Positions 18,624 to 27,689 of a DNA stretch of 64,000 bases are shown one piece after another. The translations under genes were made by a program, and so were the position numbers. The stretch comes from Cellvibrionaceae bacterium (GTDB taxonomy: Bacteria; Pseudomonadota; Gammaproteobacteria; Pseudomonadales; Cellvibrionaceae). The notes under the pieces were generated by a model that did no database searches, was not told where the DNA came from, and saw only the letters and a program-made list of their open reading frames with translations. Every line of letters begins with the position of its first letter. The stretch's first letter is position 1. Location of the stretch: NCBI GenBank assembly GCA_028281575.1, contig JANQJP010000086.1, positions 1-64,000 on the forward strand. Reading direction: 5' to 3'.

Positions 18624-20736
18624 TAAGGGACATAAAGAACAAGGAGCAACCTGTATCGGTGAGATAGCGTGGCGTGACGGTCAACCTGTTTCAACCGTAT
18701 TTGACGACGTGTATTTTTCCAAAAGTGATGGCCTGGCTGAAAGTCGCCACGTCTATTTGAATGGCAACAATCTACCGGAAAGATGGGCGAGAAAAAACGA
18801 CAAAAATACCTTTACAATTTTTGAAACCGGTTTCGGCACCGGCTTAAATTTTTTAATGACCTGGCAGGCGTGGAATACAAGCTCAAAAAAAATAGCCACA
18901 TTAAATTATTTAGCCGTCGACTTATACCCGCTCACCCTAAACCAATTGGCTCAGGCCCACCTGCGCTGGCCCGAACTCGCCGAGCTTTCCTCAATACTCT
19001 TAAAACACTATCCACCTCAACCGTGGCAAGGTTTTCATAGAATTCTACTTAGCGCAGATTGCGGAAAAACCCCCGATATCGTATTAACATTAATCTTCGC
19101 TGACGCGCTCAAAGGCCTCGATAAACTAGGTCAGCACGCTGAAAATCTACGCGGGAATACGCACTTAGCCTTCGGCGAATACACACCGAATATAGACGCA
19201 TGGTATTTAGACGGCTTTGCTCCAGCAAAGAACCCGGACATGTGGACAGACAGACTATTTGCACTAATAGCCAAAAACAGCGCTACCAATACGACTGCGG
19301 CGACATTTACAGTAGCAGGAAATGTACGCAGGGGACTGGTCAAATTCGGATTTAAATGCAAAAAGCAAAGTGGTTTCGGTAAAAAACGGGAAATGCTTTG
19401 CGCGAAATTTTTACAACACAGCGAATCGGAAAAAAACAAACCAAAAACACCTACCGGGAAAAGCAAAGTACCCAGCTGGATATTAAAATCAACCAGTCCG
19501 ACACCCAAGCGTATTGAAAGCACCATATTGGTCGTTGGCGCCGGACTTGCCGGATGTCATACAGCCCATGCACTCGCAGAGCGAAATCATAAAGTGTTGC
19601 TAATAGATAGATCGGGCATTGCGGCTGGCGCCTCGGGCAATTTACAAGGAGCCGTTTATACACGACTATCAGCGAGCAACGATGTATTAACCGAACTAAA
19701 TTTAGCGGCACAAATGTTCGCCGACCAATTTTATGAAAACCAACAGCTATATAAAAAATGTGGGCAGCAATGCGGTGTTTTTCATCTGGCAAACTCTGAA
19801 CGAGCCCACAAAAATTATCAAGCGTTCGTACAAACCTTTGCTGAGGATTCCGTCGCCCAGAACTACGCTCAATGGTTAGACGCCTCCGATACGCTAACTG
19901 TTACCGGATTAAAATTAAATTACGGCGGCCTTTTTTTGCGAAGATCAGGGTGGCTCAATCCGAAACGTGTCTGTGAACAGCTGTTACACCATCCCAATAT
20001 ATCTACCCAATTTAATTGCAACGTAACAAAAATTGACTTTGACAACGACCAATGGCGCGTATTTAAAAATGACGATCTTCTAGCTTCAGGCCATATTTGC
20101 ATTATCTGTAATGCCCACGAAGCTAGGGAATTCGAACAAACGAGTGAATTGCCGCTAAAGAAAATTCGTGGTCAAGTCACTCACATCACACACTCAGAGG
20201 AACTGGCGGGGATAAAGTCAGTGATTTGCGGAGAAGGTTATATTGCCCCACCTATTTCTGCGAACAACGTGCTGCAACACTGTATAGGAGCAACATTCGA
20301 CCTTAACAACCCGTCGCCTGAGCTTTCACTGAAGAGTCACCAGGAGAACATTAACGCACTAGCAGGAGTTAGTTCTCAATTCGATACGAAAAAGACCGTA
20401 CCGATAAATGAAAACCCCGGCAAAGTCGGGTTTCGCTGTGCAACACCCGATTATTTTCCAATTGTCGGCCCGGTTCCACAGCAGATGCAAATAAAAGAAG
20501 ATTTCACATTTCTGTCAAAAAAAGCAAATGCCATTATCGATAGCCCCGGCACATATTACCCGCAACTCTATTGTAACTTGGGCTATGGCTCACGAGGTTT
20601 GGCTTACGCCCCATTGTGCGCTCAAATCCTTGCCGACCTAATTACGGGTGAACATTTACCCATTAGCAATAGCTTATTCAGCTACCTGCATCCAGCAAGG
20701 TTTACAATACGCGACTTAATTCGCAATAAAATATAA
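18613..20736 (+). CDS. mnmC: Bifunctional tRNA mnm5U biosynthesis protein MnmC
   Basis: MnmC completes mnm5(s2)U34 in tRNA. The C-terminal FAD oxidase removes the carboxymethyl group from cmnm5U, and the N-terminal methyltransferase then adds a methyl from SAM. The product from ATG 18613 is 707 aa (E. coli 668). The methyltransferase part (about 1-250) starts with DVYFSKSDGLAESRHVYLNG, then FETGFGTGLNFL (SAM loop) and DAWYLDGFAPAKNPDMW. The oxidase has ILVVGAGLAGCHTAHALAER (FAD), AAGASGNLQGAVYTRLS and the C-terminal GSRGLAYAPLCAQILA. Its ATG lies inside the fldB stop region, so translation is probably coupled. Confidence 0.95.
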   Translation: MANNKGHKEQGATCIGEIAWRDGQPVSTVFDDVYFSKSDGLAESRHVYLNGNNLPERWARKNDKNTFTIFETGFGTGLNFLMTWQAWNTSSKKIATLNYLAVDLYPLTLNQLAQAHLRWPELAELSSILLKHYPPQPWQGFHRILLSADCGKTPDIVLTLIFADALKGLDKLGQHAENLRGNTHLAFGEYTPNIDAWYLDGFAPAKNPDMWTDRLFALIAKNSATNTTAATFTVAGNVRRGLVKFGFKCKKQSGFGKKREMLCAKFLQHSESEKNKPKTPTGKSKVPSWILKSTSPTPKRIESTILVVGAGLAGCHTAHALAERNHKVLLIDRSGIAAGASGNLQGAVYTRLSASNDVLTELNLAAQMFADQFYENQQLYKKCGQQCGVFHLANSERAHKNYQAFVQTFAEDSVAQNYAQWLDASDTLTVTGLKLNYGGLFLRRSGWLNPKRVCEQLLHHPNISTQFNCNVTKIDFDNDQWRVFKNDDLLASGHICIICNAHEAREFEQTSELPLKKIRGQVTHITHSEELAGIKSVICGEGYIAPPISANNVLQHCIGATFDLNNPSPELSLKSHQENINALAGVSSQFDTKKTVPINENPGKVGFRCATPDYFPIVGPVPQQMQIKEDFTFLSKKANAIIDSPGTYYPQLYCNLGYGSRGLAYAPLCAQILADLITGEHLPISNSLFSYLHPARFTIRDLIRNKI

Positions 20737-20770
20737 TTGCTCGGGAAGCGTCACTATAGGTGCGCTCGAA

Positions 20771-20958
20771 GCGTTTATGTGCTGGTGATACATTCAAAAA
20801 ACGCATAAATACCTGCAAGCAGGACCGGCCCAAAATCAAAGATGTTGGTCGTTACGCGGAACGAAGCAACGCTTCGTTTTAATCCGCTCCACCCCTGTAG
20901 CTCCGCCAATTCATCCATGAATTGACGGTTTTTGAATGTATCACCAGCACACAAACGC
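20771..20958 (-). repeat. Structured intergenic repeat, copy C (reverse orientation)
   Basis: The arms 20771-20800 and 20929-20958 pair over 30 bp with one mismatch. Read in the sense direction of the family (minus strand) that mismatch is a G-T, i.e. G-U in RNA. The inner hairpin reads ACGAAGC/GCTTCGT, a paired A-T replacement of the usual terminal G-C. The second hairpin CCTGC-TT-GCAGG is intact. The 40-47 bp module is absent. It lies between the convergent genes mnmC and the outer-membrane protein. A 92-codon open frame across it is not a gene. Confidence 0.87.
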
Positions 20959-21069
20959 GTACATCCCAAAATTGAAAGGACAACTTTCCCAAATGTACCC
21001 GGGCTATAATAAGAAGGGAATAGAAGTGGTCGAAAATACATCGCGACCACCATAAGAAATAATGCGAAA

Positions 21070-21813
21070 TTAAAATACGAGCATTAACTGTGCGTAGACA
21101 CCATCAATTTTAATATCGGTCGCCAAGTCTTCATCTTCAAGGGTGAGCTCCATCGCACGATAGCCCACTTCAAAATCCAAATCTGCAAGAAATGGAATGG
21201 CATCCGTGGAGTAGCCTATACGCGCATTGTAGTCAGTCAATGTATTGTCACCAATAGACAAAATATTGCCCTCAGCGCCAAGGTACAATCCTGTCAGGGG
21301 TAAATCCAAGCGAACATCTGCAAACGCCATTGGAATAATAACATCCAGATCAATTTGCTCCTGCAAAGTATCGGTTTCCGCACTTGCGTCGCCGTCGAAC
21401 TGACGCAGTGTCAAACCAAAGTCAACGTCCAAATAAAATTCTGGCAAGCCCCAATACAAAGTTAAATCTGTGTGGCTTAAATCAATGTCCGTATTCAAAT
21501 CAGAATTTACCGCAAAGGTTTGTTCATCGAGCGTAAATGTCTCAGTGAGGGTTTCCATTCCTGTAATTTCCAATTCAGTTCGCTTTAATCGAACATTTGG
21601 AATTACCGGTACAGGGTGTTCAAATGCAACAAAATAAAAAGTGGCAGTATCATCATCCAACCCCAGGGCTTCAATATCAGTATTCGTCACCCCGATCTCA
21701 CCACTGGTGCCAGCATTCCACGTGCCGACAGCTAGCTTTAAATCAAAAAGAGGTAGCGCCTGAGCCAGCGATCCCAAGCACATTAGCACAGTCGTAACGA
21801 TTACTTTTGTCAT
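21070..21813 (-). CDS. TIGR04219-like outer membrane beta-barrel protein
   Basis: The protein (247 aa from ATG 21813, preceded by AAGGA) has a signal peptide ending ALA/QA-LPLFDLK. It then shows alternating amphipathic strands typical of a small beta-barrel, for example LKLAVGTWNAGTSGEIGV, VRLDLPLTGLYLGAEGNILSIG and DGVYAQLMLVF with a C-terminal phenylalanine recognised by Bam. The LPLFDLKLAVGTWNA start is characteristic of the TIGR04219 group. Function is unknown. The upstream in-frame ATG at 21834 is less likely because it precedes the ribosome-binding site. Confidence 0.8.
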   Translation of the reverse strand: MTKVIVTTVLMCLGSLAQALPLFDLKLAVGTWNAGTSGEIGVTNTDIEALGLDDDTATFYFVAFEHPVPVIPNVRLKRTELEITGMETLTETFTLDEQTFAVNSDLNTDIDLSHTDLTLYWGLPEFYLDVDFGLTLRQFDGDASAETDTLQEQIDLDVIIPMAFADVRLDLPLTGLYLGAEGNILSIGDNTLTDYNARIGYSTDAIPFLADLDFEVGYRAMELTLEDEDLATDIKIDGVYAQLMLVF

Positions 21814-22142
21814 TGGAAATTCCTTGGTAAACATATAATTAATAGTAACTTAGCAAGCATAGTTCATAAATTAGTTTAACGCATAGAGGTGTTACTATTG
21901 CTACAAGCGCGGGAACCAGATAAAAATATTGCAACCTCACAAACAACAAAAAATGCCAACACGAAACGTAACGCGTCAAAAATAATAAAATTGCGCTTTG
22001 CGCATCGGCATTGTACGTACTCTAAATACCTCGAGAGCGACCCAATTCGCAAAGTTTCAGCCGTAAAATTGAAGTAAGTATTTATTCCGGGGAACGACTT
22101 AGGAAGCTTGCTTTTTTATTGAAACGCTAACCACATACGCCT
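21814..22142. other. Intergenic region without a supported gene
   Basis: This 329-bp AT-rich stretch separates two divergent genes. It should hold the promoters of the outer-membrane protein and the YheT hydrolase, but I could not single out a convincing promoter. A 62-codon frame (21889-22077) lacks a ribosome-binding site and reads as low-complexity basic sequence. I see no repeat copy here. Confidence 0.5.
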
Positions 22143-23108
22143 ATGTTGACTAAAAGTAATTTCAAACCAGCATGGTGGCTGCGCAACAGGCACGCTCAAA
22201 CAATTTGGCAAACACTATTCCGCCGCAGACCCAAAGTCTCCTTTACCCGAGAAAGATTCGAACTCGATGACGGCGACTTCTTGGATATAGACGCGAGTGA
22301 AGACAATGGAGGGCCCATTGTTATCTTTCTACATGGGTTAGAGGGCAGCCGCGAAGCTAAGTATATTCTGGGCGCGATAAAACAACTGCAGAATAGACAT
22401 TTCACCTGTGTTTTGATGTATCACCGCTCATGTTCGGGAGAGATCAACCGCCTGGCTCGCTCCTACCACTCCGGCTTTACCGGTGACGCACGTTTTTTAA
22501 TCAGTGTCATGCGCAGGCGTCATCCGCAACGAAAAATTGCAGTGGTCGCCTACTCATTAGGCGGGAGCATATTATTAAATTTACTCGGCCGTTTTTCCGG
22601 CGAAATACTGCCGGATGCGGCGGTCGCCGTTTCAGTACCGTTTAAACTTCAACTCAGCGCAGACCAGCTTAATACCGGTTTTGCCCGCCTGTATCGCAAT
22701 CATCTCGTAAAAAAGATGATTAATAAAGTAATTGCAAAGGAACACCTGGCAGAAGTTCGGGCCTTAAACTTAACTAAAATCAAAAAGTGTCGCGATTTCA
22801 ATATCTTTGACAACGAATACACTGCACCGGTCAACGGTTTTTCAAGCAACGCGGACTACTACCGACAATCGAGTAGTTTTGCGCAACTAAAAAATATCAC
22901 GACGCCCACCTTGATCGTCCACGCAATGGATGACCCGTTTATGACACCGGAAGGGATTCCGTACGACGAGGACTTATCAACAGCGGTTTCCCTAGAGCTC
23001 AGTGAATTTGGTGGCCACGTTGGCTTTGTCAGCGGCGGCCTCCCCGGCGTAGCAAAATACTGGCTGGAGGACCACATCGCTCGCTTCCTACTAGATCAGT
23101 TCAAATAA
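22143..23108 (+). CDS. YheT family alpha/beta hydrolase
   Basis: This 321-aa serine hydrolase is close to E. coli YheT (340 aa). It shows the family start (F.PAWWLRNRHAQTIWQTLFRR), the oxyanion region FLHGLEGSREAKYI, the strand VLMYHRSCSGE, and the nucleophile elbow VVAYSLGGSILLNLLG. The acid DDPFMTPEGIPYDEDL and the catalytic histidine in ELSEFGGHVGFV follow. Substrates are thought to be esters or lipids, but the physiological role is not established. It is cytosolic by sequence. Confidence 0.92.
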   Translation: MLTKSNFKPAWWLRNRHAQTIWQTLFRRRPKVSFTRERFELDDGDFLDIDASEDNGGPIVIFLHGLEGSREAKYILGAIKQLQNRHFTCVLMYHRSCSGEINRLARSYHSGFTGDARFLISVMRRRHPQRKIAVVAYSLGGSILLNLLGRFSGEILPDAAVAVSVPFKLQLSADQLNTGFARLYRNHLVKKMINKVIAKEHLAEVRALNLTKIKKCRDFNIFDNEYTAPVNGFSSNADYYRQSSSFAQLKNITTPTLIVHAMDDPFMTPEGIPYDEDLSTAVSLELSEFGGHVGFVSGGLPGVAKYWLEDHIARFLLDQFK

Positions 23109-23269
23109 CACGTAAAAAGCAACAACCTGTACTTTTCCCCACTTAAACATACAAAAAGCTGTCATTTTCGCAAGAAATACACAGTTCTAAACGCAAACCA
23201 TTACAAACTGCAGCATCCCAACACCTGTATTGGGGACCGACCAACTAATTTTCAGAGGATGCTCCAGTT

Positions 23270-24133
23270 ATGATATCTCTTTTAATAGGCCGCTACGGCA
23301 AAGCACTTATTGCCGCCCTTATTCTGCTATGCAGCTTTAGTCTTGCCCATTCGGCATCGAGCTACGAACCAAAATTCGGCAAGTATGATCAATGTAAACC
23401 ACGAGGCCCACAGTCACTAAAAGGCAAAACTCTTGTATTGCAGATAGAAGCGGCGCAATCTACTGACGGCACAGCGCTTCCACAACAAGGCGTCATCGTT
23501 CAAAGCTATAATGCGCAAACCTTGAATTACCGAAGCGTTGGCTCCAACTCGGGTGACGGCACAGCAATTTATCGCTACCGCTTAAAGCGCAGCAACAAAG
23601 CAGTTGAAAAACAAGTCGATGAAACCACCGGACAGCTCTACCGCACAGTGTACTATTTCGATTCGCCAACAACAGGCACATGGAAGCGCGTCTCTGATAA
23701 CCGCGCCCAGGTGCTCTCGGGTTCATTTATTCTAAGTGATACCGAAACACCGACCGACAAACAAACCGCGCCCGAAAATCATAATGGCATTACCGTCGCA
23801 TTAAGTATTGGCGACACTGCGAGCGAACTACCATCAGGCTTCTTCCCCGAGCAGGGTGTCGTTTTGCAATCCTACAATAGCGACGGCACCTATACCGCGC
23901 TCGGCTTTGGGCCTGCAACAATTAATCACTTCGGCACTTACAGCTTTGAAAAAGTATCGGCGAATGTCGCTGTTGAGCAAACCCTGCAAACGGCAGATAC
24001 CGACGCGCCATTTACCCTGCCCTTTACCATGGTTTACACTTTTGAAACACCAACCTCGGGCACATGGTACCAAAATTTCGGTGATGGATTGATTATATTC
24101 TCAGGCACCTTCACTACGTTTGAGACTGAGTAA
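23270..24133 (+). CDS. Secreted protein with an internal duplication
   Basis: The 287-aa product has a Sec signal peptide (about 1-29, ending AHSAS). The mature region contains two copies of one module. Module 1 (about 75-165) runs GVIVQSYNAQTLNYRSVG to YYFDSPTTGTWKRVSDNRAQVLSGSFIL. Module 2 (about 195-285) runs GVVLQSYNSDGTYTALGFG to YTFETPTSGTWYQNFGDGLIIFSGTFTTF. The pattern is of beta strands, as in lipocalin-like or MoaF-type barrels, but I do not recognise the family. The gene is 23 bp upstream of a membrane-bound AraC regulator, so the two are probably one operon and functionally linked. Confidence 0.75.
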   Translation: MISLLIGRYGKALIAALILLCSFSLAHSASSYEPKFGKYDQCKPRGPQSLKGKTLVLQIEAAQSTDGTALPQQGVIVQSYNAQTLNYRSVGSNSGDGTAIYRYRLKRSNKAVEKQVDETTGQLYRTVYYFDSPTTGTWKRVSDNRAQVLSGSFILSDTETPTDKQTAPENHNGITVALSIGDTASELPSGFFPEQGVVLQSYNSDGTYTALGFGPATINHFGTYSFEKVSANVAVEQTLQTADTDAPFTLPFTMVYTFETPTSGTWYQNFGDGLIIFSGTFTTFETE

Positions 24134-24156
24134 AGAGAGACGATAGAGCCAGATAA

Positions 24157-25266
24157 ATGAACGAGATTACGCAAGAACTAATGAAAGCTTTTTTTATGTT
24201 TTCGTTTAGTCTGGGAGTGTGGACCTGTTTGAATCTGGCTTTATCGAGACGAGGAGACCGTCTGGCAAAACTGTTACTTATTTTTTACATCAGTGCCCTA
24301 ATGATGGTCCCTTTACACGGTTATGCTAACTTAAACTGGACTGTACCACCTGCTTGGATCCAGACACTCAGCCAAAACCTTACCTGGCTCTATGGCCCTC
24401 TCGCGTATCTGCTTACGCGTACTATCCTCCTAAAACCAGCTTCCAAAAAATATATTTTGTTTCACCTCGGTCCATTCTTATTAATATGCCTGGATATCCT
24501 TGTTAACACTAACCTACGCTACAAACTGGTTTTTTTGACTGAAATTCTATTTGCGCAAATAGGCATATATCTATTTATGTCAATGCAACTCCTGTTTATT
24601 AAGTCAGAAAAAACACTTGCGCTAATAAGAAACCACCGTAACTCTTCGGATTACTGGTTAATCTTTTTGATAGGAAGCCTATTTGTAGCCACCGCTATAG
24701 ATGTTGTTATTATCCTTCTTTTTCGCAGCGGAGCTCTTCTAGCATTTAGCAAAATTATTCTCTTAGGTTGTGCATTAAGCATCTATGTAAACGCAATCGC
24801 ATTATTTTCTATTTATCAGCCTTTTGACAAAACATTTCGAAACAACGAGCAAGATAACGAAGCGGAAAATCAGGCTGATCCATCCACACCACCAAAGCTG
24901 AGAAATGTTGAACTCAGCCCTGAATTGGCAGCATCTCTTGAGGAAAAACTGACAAAACTTGTTGCTGAACATAAACCACATCTGGACGAAAACATTTCCC
25001 TGGAAAAGCTGGCCTCATTAATTGGAATTAGTCGGAGTCAATTATCGGAACTACTCAACGTTTACAAATCTACAAGTTTTTATCAATACCTCAACCACCT
25101 GAGATATGAAGAAGCGTTAAAACTATTGGATCACCCCCATTCAGATTATACAGTCGCAGACATCGCCTACCGTTCGGGCTTTAATAACCGCAACAGCTTT
25201 TATAAAGTATTTAAAGAAAAAACCGGCGTCACACCAAAGGAATACATGAGTAAACGTAGCGCCTGA
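24157..25266 (+). CDS. Membrane-anchored AraC family transcription regulator
   Basis: The 369-aa protein has about seven hydrophobic helices in residues 1-225, a charged linker, and a C-terminal AraC DNA-binding domain (about 265-365). The domain contains both helix-turn-helix units: LEKLASLIGISRSQLSELLN and TVADIAYRSGFNNRNSFYKVFKEKTGVTPKEYMSKR. Such seven-helix AraC proteins are thought to sense a signal at or in the membrane. It follows the duplicated secreted protein by 23 bp, so that protein may be its target, ligand source or partner; this is inference. Confidence 0.9.
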   Translation: MNEITQELMKAFFMFSFSLGVWTCLNLALSRRGDRLAKLLLIFYISALMMVPLHGYANLNWTVPPAWIQTLSQNLTWLYGPLAYLLTRTILLKPASKKYILFHLGPFLLICLDILVNTNLRYKLVFLTEILFAQIGIYLFMSMQLLFIKSEKTLALIRNHRNSSDYWLIFLIGSLFVATAIDVVIILLFRSGALLAFSKIILLGCALSIYVNAIALFSIYQPFDKTFRNNEQDNEAENQADPSTPPKLRNVELSPELAASLEEKLTKLVAEHKPHLDENISLEKLASLIGISRSQLSELLNVYKSTSFYQYLNHLRYEEALKLLDHPHSDYTVADIAYRSGFNNRNSFYKVFKEKTGVTPKEYMSKRSA

Positions 25267-25406
25267 ACCCAAGTTGCTGGCGTTAGAACAACAGCCAGCA
25301 CTATACTAGGGCCTGTTGACGCGAAATAATTTACATACAAATTCCACTCATTACGCTATTATCTGTGCAATCTCGTTAGAAAAAAGTTACCTCGTTCAAT
25401 ACTCAC

Positions 25407-26519
25407 ATGAAAATATCGCGACGCCGATTTGTTAGTGCAGGAATTATGGTGAGCGCTTTTCCCTATTGTTTTTCCGGCCATTCAAGCCCTCTCTCAATAT
25501 CAGACTGGCATATGCCCGACGAAAGTGCACACCACCACCGCACCTGGATGGCATTTATCGCCGAGGCTACTATTTGGGGTAAAAGACGTGTGCCTGAAGT
25601 GCATCGAAACCTGGCGCTTATCGCTAAAACCATTGCCAAGTATGAACCCGTAAGCATGCTGGTGAGTGAACGGGACTATACCATTGCTGAGGATCTATTG
25701 GATGGTTTATCTAATCACCCGTTTCCAATAGAACTTATTGCGTTCGACATGGACGATTTGTGGATACGTGATACAGGGCCAACGTTCGTCGTCAATAACA
25801 AAGGAGAAAAAGCTGCCATAGACTTTAATTTCAATGGTTGGGGTAATAAGCAAGAGTACAAGCGGGATGCGCAAGTTGCAAAATTCATTGCGAAACAGGC
25901 CAAAACACCAATATTACATTCATCGCTTGTATTGGAAGGCGGCTGCATTGAAGTTGATGGCGCGCGCACTGCCATCATGACAGAGAGTTGTATTTTGAAC
26001 GACAACCGCAACCCCGGAAAAAATAAAACAGATGTTGAGTCCGAATTAAAACAGCTCCTCGGTTTAGATAAGATTCTCTGGCTAACGGGTATCAAAGGCA
26101 AAGATATCACTGACGGCCACACAGATTTTTATGCGCGTTTTGCCCGGCCGGGTGTGGCGGTCGTCAGTCGTGATAACTATAAAGCGTCCTATGACTACGA
26201 GGTGACCCGCGAAAATATTGCAGAACTCAAGAAAGCACAGGATGCGAACGGTACAGCGCTGTCTCTCATAATTTTAGATAGCCCGGAGAAGATCAATACG
26301 CGCTTCGACACCCGCGAATTTGCCGCCGGCTATGTCGGCTACTACGCATGTAATGGCGCGATAGTCATGCAAAAATTTGGTGACACCAACGCTGATGCGA
26401 AAGCAAAATCAGCGCTGGCAAAAGCCTTTCCGTCCCGTGTCATTGAACAAATAAGCGTTGACGCAATAGCGAGCGGTGGCGGTAGTATTCATTGCGCAAC
26501 ACAACAAGAACCCGCATAG
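25407..26519 (+). CDS. Agmatine deiminase family protein with a Tat-like signal
   Basis: This 370-aa member of the peptidyl-arginine/agmatine deiminase superfamily converts agmatine to N-carbamoylputrescine in known relatives. Catalytic features are visible: DMDDLWIRDTGP, LEGGCIEVDGART, DGHTDFYARFARPG with the histidine, and GGGSIHCATQQEP with the nucleophilic cysteine near the C-terminus. Unlike the usual cytosolic enzyme, it begins MKISRRRFVSAGIMVSAFPYCFSG, a twin-arginine motif plus hydrophobic stretch, so Tat export is likely. It is a single gene here with no other polyamine genes adjacent. Confidence 0.9.
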   Translation: MKISRRRFVSAGIMVSAFPYCFSGHSSPLSISDWHMPDESAHHHRTWMAFIAEATIWGKRRVPEVHRNLALIAKTIAKYEPVSMLVSERDYTIAEDLLDGLSNHPFPIELIAFDMDDLWIRDTGPTFVVNNKGEKAAIDFNFNGWGNKQEYKRDAQVAKFIAKQAKTPILHSSLVLEGGCIEVDGARTAIMTESCILNDNRNPGKNKTDVESELKQLLGLDKILWLTGIKGKDITDGHTDFYARFARPGVAVVSRDNYKASYDYEVTRENIAELKKAQDANGTALSLIILDSPEKINTRFDTREFAAGYVGYYACNGAIVMQKFGDTNADAKAKSALAKAFPSRVIEQISVDAIASGGGSIHCATQQEPA

Positions 26520-26667
26520 TCGCCACGGGCTAGCCGCCTGTAAATGCGGACAGGCGAACCTAAAGAAATGGTATATAATTTGTACGGTACTCAATTGCAG
26601 CATCAGAACAATAATATCTAATGAATGAATACAAGCTATCGCGATTTCCTGCCCAGGAGATCGAACG

Positions 26668-27093
26668 ATGAAAAACCTCTACCATCTTGCTTACGTAAGT
26701 GAAGCAAACCCCCTGCCCACCAATAAAGACTTACTCGCTATACTGAATACAGCCCGCAGATTTAATGCGGCTATGGGTATTACCGGCATGCTGTTATTCA
26801 AAGAGGGTGTCTTTGTTCAAGTACTTGAGGGTGTAAAGCAGCAGGTGCTTGATCTGTACAATCGCATAGAAGCAGATAAGCGCCACCACAGCCTTAAAAT
26901 CCTGTTTAACGAAGATCTAAAAACACGGGAATTCTCGAATTGGTCTATGGGCTTCCAAAACCTTAACGGCTTGCAGACACCCAACATAGAGGGCATAAAT
27001 GATTTTATGAACCCAAATTTCTCGCCGCCACAACTCGTCGACGCGCCCCGGCAAGCCTACAAAATATTGCTGCATTTCCGCAGCATGTGCTAA
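26668..27093 (+). CDS. BLUF domain blue-light sensor protein
   Basis: The 141-aa protein consists almost entirely of one BLUF domain, which binds FAD and senses blue light. The key residues are present: Tyr9 (HLAYVSEA), Asn33 (RRFNAAMGITGMLLF), Gln51 (GVFVQVLEG), and the Trp/Met pair in FSNWSMGF. There is no EAL, cyclase or other output domain, so it probably signals through a partner protein. The ribosome-binding site CAGGAG lies 9-10 nt before the ATG. Neighbours (deiminase, YHS protein) do not reveal the partner. Confidence 0.93.
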   Translation: MKNLYHLAYVSEANPLPTNKDLLAILNTARRFNAAMGITGMLLFKEGVFVQVLEGVKQQVLDLYNRIEADKRHHSLKILFNEDLKTREFSNWSMGFQNLNGLQTPNIEGINDFMNPNFSPPQLVDAPRQAYKILLHFRSMC

Positions 27094-27212
27094 ATCAACA
27101 GCACCACAGTGCACCACTGCTTTTCGTTATTTTATCGTGATACTTTTTAGCGCTTCACCGAATAAAGTAACGGTCTTTATTTTTATCACTTCAACCGCTC
27201 TTGGAGGGAAAT

Positions 27213-27689
27213 ATGTCTTATTTTAAATATTTTATTTTTGCAATCGTGAGTCTTGTCTCGCTCGCTGCCACAGCAGAAAAGGACGCTATCAACACGGGCC
27301 GCTTTAACTCGGTAGCGATAAAAGGCTACGACAGCGTCGCGTACTTCGAGTTGGGTAAGCCGACTAAGGGCAGTGAAGAATTTAGTACTGAATGGCGCGG
27401 CGCAACCTGGCTTTTTGCGAACACCAAACACCTTGAACTATTTAAAGAAAATACTGAAAAATATGCGCCGCAGTACGGCGGATGGTGTGCCTATGCGATG
27501 TCCGACAAAGGCCGAACCGTCAGAATCGACCCCGCAGCATGGTACATACACCAGGGCAGGCTCTACCTCAACTACAGTAAATCCGTGCAACAAGCGTGGC
27601 TTGAAGATAGGGATAAAAATATCGAGGAAGCGGACTTTTTCTATCCGCAGACGACGAATGTCAGCACCTTTCTGACAAAAAGTCAGTAA
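27213..27689 (+). CDS. YHS domain-containing secreted protein
   Basis: The 158-aa protein starts at ATG 27213 behind TTGGAGGG; an in-frame ATG 12 bp earlier lies inside that ribosome-binding site. A signal peptide (SYFKYFIFAIVSLVSLAATA) is followed by the YHS-type domain: VAIKGYDSVAYFELGKPTKGSEEFSTEWRGATWLFANTKHLELFKENTEKYAPQYGGWCAYAMSDKG. YHS domains are linked to metal binding. Here the conserved YGGWCA cysteine is present. It is predicted periplasmic; the substrate is unknown. Confidence 0.88.
   Translation: MSYFKYFIFAIVSLVSLAATAEKDAINTGRFNSVAIKGYDSVAYFELGKPTKGSEEFSTEWRGATWLFANTKHLELFKENTEKYAPQYGGWCAYAMSDKGRTVRIDPAAWYIHQGRLYLNYSKSVQQAWLEDRDKNIEEADFFYPQTTNVSTFLTKSQ

Noticed and set aside
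20775-21053. A 92-codon minus-strand open frame
   Set aside because: It runs through repeat copy C, including both arms and the core hairpins, and its product changes as the repeat changes. No ribosome-binding site or protein similarity is evident.
21889-22077. Small 62-codon frame in the intergenic region before the YheT gene
   Set aside because: No ribosome-binding site, biased low-complexity composition and no recognisable motif.
25275-25300. TGCTGGC/GCCAGCA stem-loop after the AraC regulator gene as a terminator
   Set aside because: The stem is good but it is followed by CTATACTAGG rather than a T-tract, so an intrinsic terminator is not supported.
26535-26556. CGCCTGT/ACAGGCG stem-loop after the deiminase gene
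   Set aside because: No T-tract on either strand and no similarity to the structured repeat family; kept only as a possible local hairpin.
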